From the NCBI GenBank assembly GCA_022614805.1, contig JAKEHY010000002.1, positions 1 through 64,000 of the forward strand: DNA of 64,000 nucleotides. The letters are read 5' to 3'. Source of the DNA: Candidatus Zixiibacteriota bacterium. GTDB taxonomy: Bacteria > Zixibacteria > MSB-5A5 > DSPP01. Positions 54,809 through 63,910 of the stretch are shown piece by piece. The translations under genes were made by a program, and so were the position numbers. Below the pieces are notes generated by a model that saw only the letters and a program-made list of their open reading frames with translations, was not told the DNA's origin and did no database searches. How positions within the stretch are numbered: position 1 is the first letter of the stretch; each line of letters begins with the position of its first letter.

Positions 54809-56173
54809 ATGAAAATGCGTCGGGTTAACTTTATTCTTCTGGCCTTATGTTTGGGAACGCTGACTTTAGCCGGCTGCAGCAAAAGAAAAAACCCGGCCAA
54901 GCCGGGTTTGCCTCCCCAGGGGCAGGTGGAGGAGCAGCCGTCGGTTCCGTTCGAGGGAACTCTGGATTTGGCCCACAATGCGCTCATTTTAAACGGCCTT
55001 CGCCCGGATCCGGACCAGCGGCGGATTCGACTTTATCTACCTCCTGGCTACCAACGCCGAGGGAGCGGTCGTCCTTTCCCCACTCTTTATCTGTTGCATG
55101 ATTTTGGGCTCTATCCGGACCTAAAAGGCCAACCGGCTTGGAACCAGGGATATTTTAACCTTTATGAACTGGCCTCAATCATGGACCGGCTGATTGCCTC
55201 CGGTGAGATTCAACCGATGATTGTGGTGCAGGTCGACTTGGCCAATTACTTTTACGGCGGCAGCTTCTATACCAATTCCACCTCGGCGGCCCGCTACTTT
55301 ACGGCGGTCGACAGTTTTCTGGTTCACTATGTGGACAGTTTCTATAATACGGTTTTCGGCCGTCGTTCCCGGGCGGTTTCGGGGCATGGGATGGGGGGAT
55401 ACGGGGCTTTGAAGATGGTTTTAATGGGAAATGACACCACCTTCGGTTCGGTTTCCGTTTTGGGCGCCCCTTTAGCCTTTGGCGACTCTGGAACAACGGG
55501 AAAAGGATTTCAAAGCCCGGCTTACATCAATGCCCTTTTTACGGAAAACGGGATAACGCCGGGCGACTCGATCCGCTTCCGCAGCGATACCGTTCTTTTC
55601 CCAAGCCCTTTGCATACCACCAAGTTGAAGACGAACCTTCTTTTTGCCATGGGGGCGTCTTTTTCTCCGGCGGATACCACTTTTCGTGATTCCATTGATA
55701 CTCAACCTCCTAAAAATGGCCCCGGGCGCGAAGCACTCTTAGCCCGATACCCGACTTACTTTCAATTCTCCAAAAGTACGCATGACCCCGGTTTCTTTTT
55801 TCCCTTTGACTGGAATGGAGTGGTTATCGAGTCGGTCTGGAACCGCTGGATTGACCACGATATCAAGCGGATGCTCGCCAACCCGGCCCGGGCCGGTCGG
55901 CTGGACTCCACGCCGCTTTACCTTTCCTGCGGGTTGCAGGATGAGCTGGGGATGCTGGAGCAGAACCGGGACTTTTATCAACGACTTTTGGCCGTGCGGG
56001 GAGCTTCCAAACAGGCAGCAAACTTTATTGGAATGGGGCGCGACCAGTTTTACTACGAAGAGTATTCCGGCTACCCGGGCCGGCCGGCGGGACATTCGAC
56101 TTTCATAGCCGACCAGTTGGTGAAGGTGCTAAAGTTTCATACCCAATTTTTGGATACGGCCAGCGTGCCGTAA
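54809..56173 (+). CDS. Esterase-D-like lipoprotein with the nucleophile Ser replaced by Gly
   Basis: The 454-residue protein has a lipobox (LAGC, Cys23) and an alpha/beta-hydrolase domain of the esterase-D/antigen 85-like family: RIRLYLPPGYQRRG, FPTLYLLHDFG, LIASGEIQPMIVVQVD. The nucleophile elbow should read GHSMGG but is GHGMGGYGAL, with Gly194 at the Ser position (codon GGG). The rest of the fold and a late His region (RPAGHSTF) are present. Unless another residue substitutes, it is not a serine esterase and may only bind ligand. It is coupled to the FadL-type porin, suggesting work on lipid-like substrates at the outer membrane. Confidence 0.8.
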   Translation: MKMRRVNFILLALCLGTLTLAGCSKRKNPAKPGLPPQGQVEEQPSVPFEGTLDLAHNALILNGLRPDPDQRRIRLYLPPGYQRRGSGRPFPTLYLLHDFGLYPDLKGQPAWNQGYFNLYELASIMDRLIASGEIQPMIVVQVDLANYFYGGSFYTNSTSAARYFTAVDSFLVHYVDSFYNTVFGRRSRAVSGHGMGGYGALKMVLMGNDTTFGSVSVLGAPLAFGDSGTTGKGFQSPAYINALFTENGITPGDSIRFRSDTVLFPSPLHTTKLKTNLLFAMGASFSPADTTFRDSIDTQPPKNGPGREALLARYPTYFQFSKSTHDPGFFFPFDWNGVVIESVWNRWIDHDIKRMLANPARAGRLDSTPLYLSCGLQDELGMLEQNRDFYQRLLAVRGASKQAANFIGMGRDQFYYEEYSGYPGRPAGHSTFIADQLVKVLKFHTQFLDTASVP

Positions 56174-56192
56174 GGTGGATTTTTCTGTTGTG

Positions 56193-56222
56193 AAAAAGCT
56201 CCGGCGACCGCCGGAGCTTTTT
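56193..56222. terminator. Bidirectional intrinsic terminator
   Basis: AAAAAGCTCCGGC (56193-56205) pairs with GCCGGAGCTTTTT (56210-56222); it serves convergent genes ending at 56173 and 56222. Confidence 0.92.
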
Positions 56223-57268
56223 TATGGCCCGCCTGAAAATTCTTCTTGTTCGGATAAAATGGCCGCCAACATACCGGCAATTTTTTGGTGAGCAGCGGCC
56301 GACGGGTGGATGAAATCGTCCGGCAGGTTTTGCCAGACGGAAAGCTCGCCGGACAGGGCCGAATCGGCATCCACCAGAGGGATGTGATGGACCGATGCGA
56401 GTTTTCTTATTTCCGCGGCGTACGTTCGGAACGGTTCGTAGAAGGACTCGCGGTACCGTTTCTCCTGGCCGCCCATCCATTCGGGTTTTGGAGCGGGAGG
56501 CAGAATCAAAATCGGCTGGATGTCGTGGCTGCGGCTGCGTTCCAACATTTCCTCAAAGTTAGCCCGATACTCCTTTTGGGGTACCCGCGGAAGGCCGGAA
56601 GTTTTGGCCGGGGAGGAGAAAATCCGCAAAGAAAAATAGCGTCCCCAGCGGCAGGCCGCCAAACGCGCCAGAAAGTTCTGGAGGGCCAGCACCCTTTGCG
56701 GCGGCATTTTCTGCTCGGAGTCGGCAACGCCGTTGGCCGCCGGCAACAAATCGTTCCAGATGTAGGCGACACTTACCACCTGCGGCCGGTATTTTTGCAG
56801 AAGTTCGTTCAAAAGCCGTTTTCCCTGAAAGGTGGTGTAACCGGTCTGGGCGCAGTTGTAAACCTCGTAACGGTCCGGCAGGAGTTTTTGCAAGACTTGC
56901 GGGTAGGCGCGTTCTTCCGCGACCTGCCAGCCGAAGGTGATGGAATTCCCTAGACAAAGAATCCTCCTTTTGCTTGAAGGTCGATTTTCGGAAAATTCCC
57001 GGTCACGGAAACCTCCCGAGTTGGTTCGGTAGCTTCCAGCCACGACAAAATCGCTTTTGATATTCTGGTTGGGGCGCAACCGCCAGAAAAGATTTTTGTC
57101 TTTTAGGTAAAATTTGGGGAAATCCATCTCCGGATTGTAAATGAGCCGGAAGCTTGGCGGGCGGGGGGGTTCGGGCAACAGCCGAAAGAAAAGCTCGGCG
57201 ACTGAAAGCGAGAAAAATACCAGCAAAATCGAGAAAAGGATTTTCTTTCTCGGAGTCAGGTCTGCCAC
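56222..57268 (-). CDS. Membrane-anchored SGNH/GDSL hydrolase
   Basis: The 348-residue protein has an N-terminal membrane anchor (about 8-30). An SGNH domain follows, with block I LCLGNSITFGWQV (Ser nucleophile in GNSIT), an Asn in IWNDLLPA and a C-terminal Asp-x-x-His as DDFIHPSAAAHQ. It probably acts as an O-acyl esterase or acyltransferase on glycans outside the cytoplasm. It starts at GTG 57268 directly after the stop of the DUF5989-type gene and ends the carbamoyltransferase cassette. Confidence 0.88.
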   Translation of the reverse strand: MADLTPRKKILFSILLVFFSLSVAELFFRLLPEPPRPPSFRLIYNPEMDFPKFYLKDKNLFWRLRPNQNIKSDFVVAGSYRTNSGGFRDREFSENRPSSKRRILCLGNSITFGWQVAEERAYPQVLQKLLPDRYEVYNCAQTGYTTFQGKRLLNELLQKYRPQVVSVAYIWNDLLPAANGVADSEQKMPPQRVLALQNFLARLAACRWGRYFSLRIFSSPAKTSGLPRVPQKEYRANFEEMLERSRSHDIQPILILPPAPKPEWMGGQEKRYRESFYEPFRTYAAEIRKLASVHHIPLVDADSALSGELSVWQNLPDDFIHPSAAAHQKIAGMLAAILSEQEEFSGGP

Positions 57269-57445
57269 TTAGAAAAGGGAATAAATGAACGGCGCCAAAA
57301 CCGAGCTTTCCGCAAAGAGAATGAAAAGGGAAAGCAGAGCCAGAAAGGCCATCACCGGAAACAGCCACAGCTTTTTTTCGGTGCGGGCAAAAAACCACAA
57401 CTCCTTCAAAATTTGTAAACGGTGCGTGTAATCTTTGAACGCCAT
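57269..57445 (-). CDS. DUF5989-type single-helix membrane protein (58 aa)
   Basis: Reading the minus strand from ATG 57445 gives 58 residues: a polar start (MAFKDYTHRLQILKELWFFA), then RTEKKLWLFP and a hydrophobic helix, ending SSVLAPFIYSLF. The ending and the K-rich step before the helix match the small DUF5989 proteins that accompany carbamoyltransferases of polysaccharide or natural-product clusters. It is flanked with no gap by the carbamoyltransferase (2 bases) and the SGNH gene (0 bases). Function unknown; probably a membrane partner. Confidence 0.85.
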   Translation of the reverse strand: MAFKDYTHRLQILKELWFFARTEKKLWLFPVMAFLALLSLFILFAESSVLAPFIYSLF

Positions 57446-57447
57446 TT

Positions 57448-59181
57448 TTAATCCGGTTCCAGAACCCGCTCGGAGGCGGCTTTCACCTCCGAAGTTTTCA
57501 TTTCCATCTTGTCTAAAAGAAAGGGGGCTAAAACGAGGTAGTCAAGCCCGGAGGAAAGGAAGGTGCGATAGGCATCCTCCGGCGAAGAGACAATCGGCTC
57601 CCCCCGGAGATTGAAGGAGGTGTTAAGCAAAACGGGGCAGCCGGTTTTTTTCTCGAACCCGGCAATCATATCGTAGAAAAGCGGGTTTTGCTCCCTCCGA
57701 ACGGTCTGCAGCCGGGCTGTGCCGTCCACGTGCGTTACGGCCGGAAGGTCGAAGTTTTTCACTGGCGCCGTCAAGAGCATATAGGGAGATTCACCGGCGA
57801 GGTCGAAGTGGTTCCGGCATTTTTCGTAGAGCACAGATGGAGCGAAGGGGCGGAAACTTTCCCGGAACTTAATTTTGGCGTTGACGGTATCCTTCATCTC
57901 GGCCCGGCGCGGGTCGGCCAGAATGGAGCGGTTCCCCAAAGCCCGCGGGCCGAACTCTTCCCTCCCGGCAAACCAGCCGAGAACTTTGCCTTCCGCCAAA
58001 AGGGAGGCCGTTTTGGAAAGCAGGTCGGCTTTTTCATATTTGACCGCCCGAGCGTTTTTTTGCGCCAGAAACTTCTCCACATCCCGGGCGGAGTATTCCG
58101 GTCCCCAGAAAGCGTGTGACCAGAGGAAGCGGCGGGGCTTTTTTAAGAAAAGATTCCAGACGGCAAAGGCGGTACCGATCGCCCCGCCGGCGTCCCCCGC
58201 GGCCGGCTGGATGAAAAGCCGCTCGAAACCGGCCTCGTCCAAAATTTTCCGGTTGGAGACGCAATTGAGCGCCACCCCCCCGGCCATACAAAGATTTTTC
58301 TGTTTGGTTTTCTTCCGCACCGAGCGGGCCAGACGCACCATTATCAAATCGGTCACCTTTTGCAGGGAGGCGGCCAGGTTTTTGTGAAAATCTTCGATGG
58401 GTTCTTCCGGTCGGCGCACCGGACGGCCGAAAAGCTTTCCGAACTTTCGGTTGGTCATCGTCAGGCCATAGGGATAGGCGAAGTAATCGAGATTCAGCCG
58501 GAAGGTTCCATCCTCTTTCACGTCGATAAGTTTTTTCAGAATGAAATCGTAATACTCCGGCTGGCCGTAGGGGGCCAGGCCCATCACCTTGTATTCGGCG
58601 GAGTTGACCTTGAAACCGAGGTAGTAGGTAAAGGCGGAATAAAAAAGCCCCAACGAATGGGGGAAGTCAAGTTCTCCCAAAATTTCAATTTCGTTTCCTT
58701 TGCCGATTCCGTAGGTAGTCGTGGCCCACTCGCCGACGGCATCCGCCGTCAAAATGGCCGCCTCGTCAAAGCCGGATACCAGAAACGAAGAAGCGGCGTG
58801 GGAGATATGATGTTCGGAAAAAAGAATTTCCCCGTTATAGTCGAGTTTCTTTTTGATCAGCTCCTTCATCCAAAGCTTTTCCTTCAGCCAGACCGGCATA
58901 GCCAGCATAAAAGCACGCAAGGAACGGGGAAATGTAGTCGCATGGGCGGTGACGATGCGGTCGAATTTGAGCAGGGGCTTTTCGTAAAAGGCGACGCAGC
59001 TCAAATTCTTGGCCGTGATTCCGGCGAAGTTCAGGCAAAAGCGGGCGGCGTTTTCCGGAAAACCGGGGTCGTGCTTTTTGCGGGTGAAGCGCTCCTCCTG
59101 TGCGGCGGCGATCAGTTCACCGTCCATGATTAAAGCGGCGGCCGAGTCGTGGTAAAAGCAGGAAAGACCCAAAATGTACAT
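57448..59181 (-). CDS. NodU/CmcH-family carbamoyltransferase
   Basis: The 577-residue enzyme has the N-terminal Kae1-like ATPase domain (LGLSCFYHDSAAALIMDGEL, EERFTRKKHDPGFP), the metal-binding SEHHISHAASSFL and the C-terminal YrdC-like carbamoyl-transfer domain (GREEFGPRALGNRSILADPR, CPVLLNTSFNLRGEPIV). It should place a carbamoyl group from carbamoyl phosphate on a hydroxyl of a sugar or secondary metabolite. Neighbours on both sides are small membrane proteins and an SGNH hydrolase in one tight operon. Confidence 0.95.
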   Translation of the reverse strand: MYILGLSCFYHDSAAALIMDGELIAAAQEERFTRKKHDPGFPENAARFCLNFAGITAKNLSCVAFYEKPLLKFDRIVTAHATTFPRSLRAFMLAMPVWLKEKLWMKELIKKKLDYNGEILFSEHHISHAASSFLVSGFDEAAILTADAVGEWATTTYGIGKGNEIEILGELDFPHSLGLFYSAFTYYLGFKVNSAEYKVMGLAPYGQPEYYDFILKKLIDVKEDGTFRLNLDYFAYPYGLTMTNRKFGKLFGRPVRRPEEPIEDFHKNLAASLQKVTDLIMVRLARSVRKKTKQKNLCMAGGVALNCVSNRKILDEAGFERLFIQPAAGDAGGAIGTAFAVWNLFLKKPRRFLWSHAFWGPEYSARDVEKFLAQKNARAVKYEKADLLSKTASLLAEGKVLGWFAGREEFGPRALGNRSILADPRRAEMKDTVNAKIKFRESFRPFAPSVLYEKCRNHFDLAGESPYMLLTAPVKNFDLPAVTHVDGTARLQTVRREQNPLFYDMIAGFEKKTGCPVLLNTSFNLRGEPIVSSPEDAYRTFLSSGLDYLVLAPFLLDKMEMKTSEVKAASERVLEPD

Positions 59182-59414
59182 TAGAACTGCCTTTTAAGGC
59201 TTTCTGGTTCGGGAACATCGGTGCGGCTTTTCCAAAACGAATCGGCCTTCGATTTCCGCTTTCCCAAAGGGTCTTTGAAAGTCAAAATTATGTAAAGCTT
59301 CAAAAGCCCCATTCCAATCAAATAGAAAAGCAGCAAAATCAGCCCCGCCTGCAGTTTTCCCAAATACCGCGGCCCCTTCCAAAAGCCGGCCTTCAGCCGT
59401 TCAACGAGATTCAT
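59181..59414 (-). CDS. SxtJ-like small membrane protein
   Basis: The 77-residue protein has one strong membrane helix (GLILLLFYLIGMGLLKLYII) and the C-terminal pattern SFWKSRTDVPEPESLKRQF. This resembles the short SxtJ-type membrane proteins found beside carbamoyltransferases. Its stop overlaps the carbamoyltransferase start (TAATG). It probably starts the operon 59414 to 56222. Function unknown. Confidence 0.7.
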   Translation of the reverse strand: MNLVERLKAGFWKGPRYLGKLQAGLILLLFYLIGMGLLKLYIILTFKDPLGKRKSKADSFWKSRTDVPEPESLKRQF

Positions 59415-59506
59415 ACGGGAAAGTTAAGCAAAAAAAGAGAGGCGGAAAACAAGAAAACAGAATTTGCTCTTGAACAAGAAGAAGAAAATCTTTGACTTAT
59501 AAAAAA

Positions 59507-59522
59507 TGTTTCACGTGAAACA
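59507..59522. other. parS centromere site (ParB binding), second copy
   Basis: TGTTTCACGTGAAACA, identical to the site at 7494-7509. It sits in the 249-bp gap between divergent genes (59415-59663). Confidence 0.92.
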
Positions 59523-59663
59523 ATTTTTCCGGATTACAAAAAGGCAACTGAAACGGCTTAATTCTTGAATGACATTTTGGACCAGCAACCTCTAGCATAT
59601 TTTCGAATAGCTGACGAAGTAGTTATATTGGGGGTTCGGCAATGTTTGCCATGGAGATATAAA

Positions 59664-61457
59664 ATGAAGAGAATTCGCAACTTTTCGATAATTGCCCATA
59701 TCGACCACGGCAAGTCCACCCTGGCGGACCGGCTTTTGGAGGCGACTCATACCCTCGAAGCGCGGGAGATGAAGGAACAGGTGCTGGACAATATGGACCT
59801 GGAGCGGGAGCGGGGGATTACCATCAAGGCCCACGCCGTCAAGATGAGCTACCCGGCCAAGGACGGCCAGACCTACATCCTCAATTTAATCGACACCCCC
59901 GGCCACGTCGATTTCACCTACGAGGTTTCCCGCTCGCTGGCTTCCTGCGAGGGGGCGATTTTGGTGGTGGATGCCTCGCAGGGAATCGAGGCGCAGACCC
60001 TTTCCAACCTCTTTCTGGCGCTGGACAACAATCTGACCATCGTGCCGGTGGTGAACAAAATCGATTTGCCCGGCGCGCAGGTGGAAGAAACCGTTCACCA
60101 GCTCTCCGAACTTCTGGGCGTCCAAAAAGAAGAAGTGCTTCTGGCTTCGGCCAAGATGGGAACGGGGATCGAAGAAATTCTTGAGGCGCTGGTCCAGCGC
60201 GTGCCGCCGCCGAAAGAAGCGGATGACAAACCGCTGCGGGCTTTGATTTTCGATTCGGTTTTCGACTCCTACCGCGGGGCGATTGCCTACGTCAGGATTT
60301 TCGAGGGGAAAGTCAAAAAAGGGGACTGGATCAAGTTTTTCTCCCACGAGCAGAGCTACGAAGTGGACGAAGTCGGCTACCTGAAATTGAAAATGTATCC
60401 GGCGGAGGAAATTTCCTCCGGCGAGGTGGGATACATCATCGCCAACGTCAAGCGGGTGGCGGATACCCGCGTCGGCGATACGATTACCCTCGCGCATAAC
60501 CCCGCGGCGGAGCCGTTGCCCGGCTTCAAGCACGTCAAGCCGATGGTTTTTGCCGGGCTGTATCCCTCCAATTCCGAAAATTACGAGGAACTGCGGGATG
60601 CGATGGAAAAGCTGGTGCTGAACGATTCAGCTCTCGTTTACGAGCCGGAATCCTCCAACGCCTTGGGCTTCGGCTTCCGCTGCGGCTTTTTGGGGCTTTT
60701 GCATCTCGAAATTATGCAGGAGCGGCTCTCCCGCGAATACAATCTCTCCATCATTTCCACCGTCCCGAACGTGGAATACCGGGTGGTGAAAACCGACCGG
60801 CAGGTCGCGCTCGTTGACAATCCCGCCTTCCTGCCGCCGCCGGGGGAAATCGACCATATCGAGGAGCCGTTCGTGCTGGCTCACATCATCACCCCGGCCG
60901 AGTTCATCGGCAACGTGATGAAAATTTGCATGGACCGGCGCGGGGTGTATCGCACCACCGAGTATCTGGACTCCAAGCGTGCCCGGCTGGTGTATGAACT
61001 GCCGCTGGCGGAAATCATCTTCGATTTCTACGACAAGCTCAAGTCCACCACCAAGGGATACGCCTCGCTGGATTACGAGTTTTTGGAATACAAGGAAGAG
61101 CCGCTGGTCAAGCTGGACATCCTGCTCAATAGCGACCCGGTCGATGCCTTAAGCTCCATCGTGCATCGGGAAAAGGCCTACTTTTGGGGGCGGGAGCTGT
61201 GCGCCAAGCTGCGCCAGTTGATTCCGCGGCAGCTTTTTGAAGTGGTTATTCAGGCCGCCATCGGCAGCAAGGTGATTGCTCGCGAGACCGTCAAGCCCTT
61301 GCGCAAAAACGTAACCGCCAAATGCTACGGCGGGGACATCACCCGAAAGCGCAAGCTTTTGGAGCGCCAAAAGGAGGGGAAAAAGCGGATGAAGCAGGTC
61401 GGCACGGTGGAAATCCCGCAGGAGGCGTTTTTGGCGGTTCTGAAAGTGGAGCGGTAG
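59664..61457 (+). CDS. lepA: Elongation factor 4 (LepA)
   Basis: The 597-residue GTPase begins [20 protein letters not shown] (G1), with the switch region [35 protein letters not shown] (G3) and [10 protein letters not shown] (G4). The LepA-specific C-terminal domain follows ([20 protein letters not shown]). It back-translocates or remodels stalled ribosomes. I start at ATG 59664 after GGAGATATAAA; a longer upstream frame (from 59565) is not LepA-like. Length is typical. Confidence 0.97.
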   Translation: MKRIRNFSIIAHIDHGKSTLADRLLEATHTLEAREMKEQVLDNMDLERERGITIKAHAVKMSYPAKDGQTYILNLIDTPGHVDFTYEVSRSLASCEGAILVVDASQGIEAQTLSNLFLALDNNLTIVPVVNKIDLPGAQVEETVHQLSELLGVQKEEVLLASAKMGTGIEEILEALVQRVPPPKEADDKPLRALIFDSVFDSYRGAIAYVRIFEGKVKKGDWIKFFSHEQSYEVDEVGYLKLKMYPAEEISSGEVGYIIANVKRVADTRVGDTITLAHNPAAEPLPGFKHVKPMVFAGLYPSNSENYEELRDAMEKLVLNDSALVYEPESSNALGFGFRCGFLGLLHLEIMQERLSREYNLSIISTVPNVEYRVVKTDRQVALVDNPAFLPPPGEIDHIEEPFVLAHIITPAEFIGNVMKICMDRRGVYRTTEYLDSKRARLVYELPLAEIIFDFYDKLKSTTKGYASLDYEFLEYKEEPLVKLDILLNSDPVDALSSIVHREKAYFWGRELCAKLRQLIPRQLFEVVIQAAIGSKVIARETVKPLRKNVTAKCYGGDITRKRKLLERQKEGKKRMKQVGTVEIPQEAFLAVLKVER

Positions 61458-61472
61458 GTTTTTTTCCTTTTA

Positions 61473-61500
61473 GGGTAGCCCGGAGCCCCTGCTCCGGGGT
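61473..61500. repeat. GGGTAGCCCGGAGC repeat, copy 2
   Basis: CCGGAGC (61480-61486) / GCTCCGG (61491-61497), preceded by GGGTAG. Nearly identical to 34981-35010. It lies between convergent lepA and the DoxX gene and may act as terminator. Confidence 0.75.
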
Positions 61501-61904
61501 TATGCGACCGGGCTAATGCTGCGCCTTACATCCAGGGAGAGCGGCCCGGTGCCAAAGTAGGCAATGAGCAAGGCCCCGCCCAGCATCGTAACGTTTTTCA
61601 TAAACATTATTTGTTGCATCTGCGCCGCCATCGGGTCGGCGAGACCCCAGAACTTGTGCATCATAACCGTCACCGGGACGATAAAGGCCGCCAAAAGCAA
61701 GGCGCCCCATCTGGCTTTATATCCCAAGGCAACGCTTAAACCTCCCAAAAGCGCCAAAACCCCGGAAAACGGAACGGCGATGGACGCAAGCGGCACCCCT
61801 TGGGAGGCGGCAAACCCAATGGTTGCTTTCGAAAAGTGACCCAATCCCGCAGTGATGAAAATCAATGAAAACAGAATCCTGCCCAACGGAACGATGTAGT
61901 TCAT
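61500..61904 (-). CDS. DoxX-family membrane protein
   Basis: The 134-residue protein has four membrane helices and family segments GRILFSLIFITAGLGHFSKA, FSGVLALLGGLSVALGYKAR and MFMKNVTMLGGALLIAYFGT. DoxX-type proteins are quinone-linked or redox-associated membrane proteins of mostly unknown role. I start at ATG 61904 (9 bases after AAGGAG) instead of an ATG three codons earlier that touches the ribosome site. It precedes no obvious partner; CruF-like and isochorismatase-fold genes lie upstream on the same strand. Confidence 0.88.
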   Translation of the reverse strand: MNYIVPLGRILFSLIFITAGLGHFSKATIGFAASQGVPLASIAVPFSGVLALLGGLSVALGYKARWGALLLAAFIVPVTVMMHKFWGLADPMAAQMQQIMFMKNVTMLGGALLIAYFGTGPLSLDVRRSISPVA

Positions 61905-61955
61905 ATTATTCATCTCCTTCTTTTTTCGGTTTCAATTTGTGGTCAAAAGCCCGTT

Positions 61956-62843
61956 CTAAAGCCCGGCAACGGCGTCGGTCCGGTTCGCCGGCGCGGCGGC
62001 GCTTCGCCGGGCCAGGCTGAGTGCGGCAAGAATGGTGATGAAGACCATGCCGTAGATCGTGGTCAGCACCGAGGTTTCATAGATGTCGCCGGTACGCCAC
62101 GTCTGTCCCAGGGCGTCGGTCACGGTGGTGCGCTCGCCGGTCAGGAAGGCGATGATGAACGTTGCCGCGGTCGCGGCGTACAGCAACAGGGACTGCACGT
62201 GGGATGCGGTGGCTGGCTCGGGCATCGGCGTCGGCTGTGCACCGTAGTAGCGCAGGTACAGCGCGAACAGTTGCAGAAACAAGAAGGTCGTCAGCGACCA
62301 CCCGAGGAAGTTGACCAGGGGCACGCCGAAGAATCCGCCGCTGTTCTCCCAGATCCAGAGCTTCTGGATGGTGGCGCGGGTGGGATCCATCGACAGATCC
62401 CAGACGACCATGGCAAAGGACGCGATCACGGATGTACCGATGGTGGTCAACCAACCCGAACCACGGCGGACCTCTCCGACCAGCAGTGTGGCGATCGTCC
62501 ACGCCAGGTAGCCGGTGGCCACATAGAAAGGCCCGATCCACAGCGGGACCAGGAAGAGCTTGGGATCCTGGGTGTAGTGGTAGTTTCCAAACGGGAAGCC
62601 GGTGAGGATGCTGAGGTTTTCCAGGATGTTGCTGACGACCAGCGTCACCGCGTAAAACGCGAGAATCGCGCGCCAACCGTACCGGCGAGAGCCGTGCAAC
62701 AGCGTGAACACCGTTTGGGTGACAATGAGCAAAGTGATGCCGATAAGGTAGGGAAGGAGGTGCCTGGACAGCAGCAGAACTAGGTTGAGGCTAGTAGCAA
62801 TCCACAAGATGGTTGACCCTGATTGCCGGTGATTGGTGGCCAT
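61956..62843 (-). CDS. CruF-like carotenoid hydratase (DUF422 family)
   Basis: The 295-residue membrane protein (about seven helices) matches carotenoid biosynthesis protein CruF: ENLSILTGFPFGNYHYT, VVWDLSMDPTRA and GGFFGVPLVNFLGWSLTTFL are its signatures. CruF-type enzymes hydrate the end group of acyclic carotenoids. No other carotenoid gene is in the window. Codon and base use differ from the rest (more GC-rich third positions, fewer AAA/TTT runs), suggesting transfer. I start at ATG 62843, five bases after GGAGG. Confidence 0.82.
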   Translation of the reverse strand: MATNHRQSGSTILWIATSLNLVLLLSRHLLPYLIGITLLIVTQTVFTLLHGSRRYGWRAILAFYAVTLVVSNILENLSILTGFPFGNYHYTQDPKLFLVPLWIGPFYVATGYLAWTIATLLVGEVRRGSGWLTTIGTSVIASFAMVVWDLSMDPTRATIQKLWIWENSGGFFGVPLVNFLGWSLTTFLFLQLFALYLRYYGAQPTPMPEPATASHVQSLLLYAATAATFIIAFLTGERTTVTDALGQTWRTGDIYETSVLTTIYGMVFITILAALSLARRSAAAPANRTDAVAGL

Positions 62844-62965
62844 GACTACCTCCGTATTCATCTATTGCCGTCCCTGCCTAACCATAGGTTCAATGCAACT
62901 CTATTCGCCCGATGGCGGCAGCGGGGCCGCTCCTTATGAAGTGCCCCGCCGCCAGTCGGTGTGGG

Positions 62966-63697
62966 TCATCTGACTTGCTTCGACAATTCCGGAGCCGGCG
63001 TCGCCTGGAGCCCATCCATTTCTGTTGTTTGTATTTGGCCTTGGCTCTGCTTCAGCCACTCCGGGGTGGGCGTCGCCAATAGCTGCAACTCCCAAGCGAA
63101 AGCGACCCCGCTGCCACCGCCGTGCTGCGACAATACCTCGGCAAGAGCCATTGCCGTCTCCTGTCGGGCCCAGTCACGCTGCCACTCGGCCACCACGACC
63201 TGCCAGGTGAGCGGCACCACACCGGCCTGAACCATACGGCGCACGGCCATTTCGTGCGCCTCTACGGATACGCCGCCCGAGGCGTCGGTGACGATGTAGA
63301 CCTCATACCCCTCACCCAGCGCTTGGATTGCCGGCATGGCCAGACAGATCTCGGTATAGAGCGCGGCCATAATCAGTTTTTTTCGGCCGGTCTTCTTCAC
63401 GGCCTCGACGACGCGGCTGTCTTCCCAGGTATTGATGAAGGTCCGATTGATCGGCTTCTGCTCCGGGAAGACGTCTTGAAGCCCCTTGATTAAAAGACCA
63501 CCGCGTTCTTCCAAAACTGTGGTCAGGATGGTCGGTACGCCGAACACTTTGGCTGTTTTGGCCAGACCGATAACGTTGTTCACGACCATCGTTGGTTCGT
63601 GGCTGTGCAAGTTAGCGAACTGGAACGGCTGATGGTCGATCAGCAGAAGAACGCTGTCTTTGGGCGTCAAAAGCGCCTGAAGTCCTGTCTTGCTCAT
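62966..63697 (-). CDS. Isochorismatase-family hydrolase (YcaC-like)
   Basis: The 243-residue protein has the cysteine-hydrolase fold of isochorismatases: the Asp in SVLLLIDHQPFQFANL, TTVLEERGG, INTWED, and the nucleophile Cys in AALYTEICLAMPAIQALGEG. It resembles YcaC, whose substrate is unknown. About 45 extra residues rich in Gln/Thr/Pro extend the C-terminus. ATG 63697 follows AAGGAGG; the 13 codons upstream contain that ribosome site. Base use resembles the CruF-like gene rather than the window average. Confidence 0.85.
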   Translation of the reverse strand: MSKTGLQALLTPKDSVLLLIDHQPFQFANLHSHEPTMVVNNVIGLAKTAKVFGVPTILTTVLEERGGLLIKGLQDVFPEQKPINRTFINTWEDSRVVEAVKKTGRKKLIMAALYTEICLAMPAIQALGEGYEVYIVTDASGGVSVEAHEMAVRRMVQAGVVPLTWQVVVAEWQRDWARQETAMALAEVLSQHGGGSGVAFAWELQLLATPTPEWLKQSQGQIQTTEMDGLQATPAPELSKQVR

Positions 63698-63910
63698 AGT
63701 TTTTCCTCCTTTTTGTTGGTTTTGGTTTAGTTTCATCCTCGCTCACTCGTTTCCCAATAACGGCTATTTCAAAGCGAACGGCCTTGACCTGTGATAAGAA
63801 ATAAGATTGAACTATATCAAAATATTGACAGAACAGAGCGGTGGGAAAGGGGTCAATATGTTAGTAGATAAGGGCTTGCGCTTCAGGGAGGGATTAAGTA
63901 TATATTTTGT

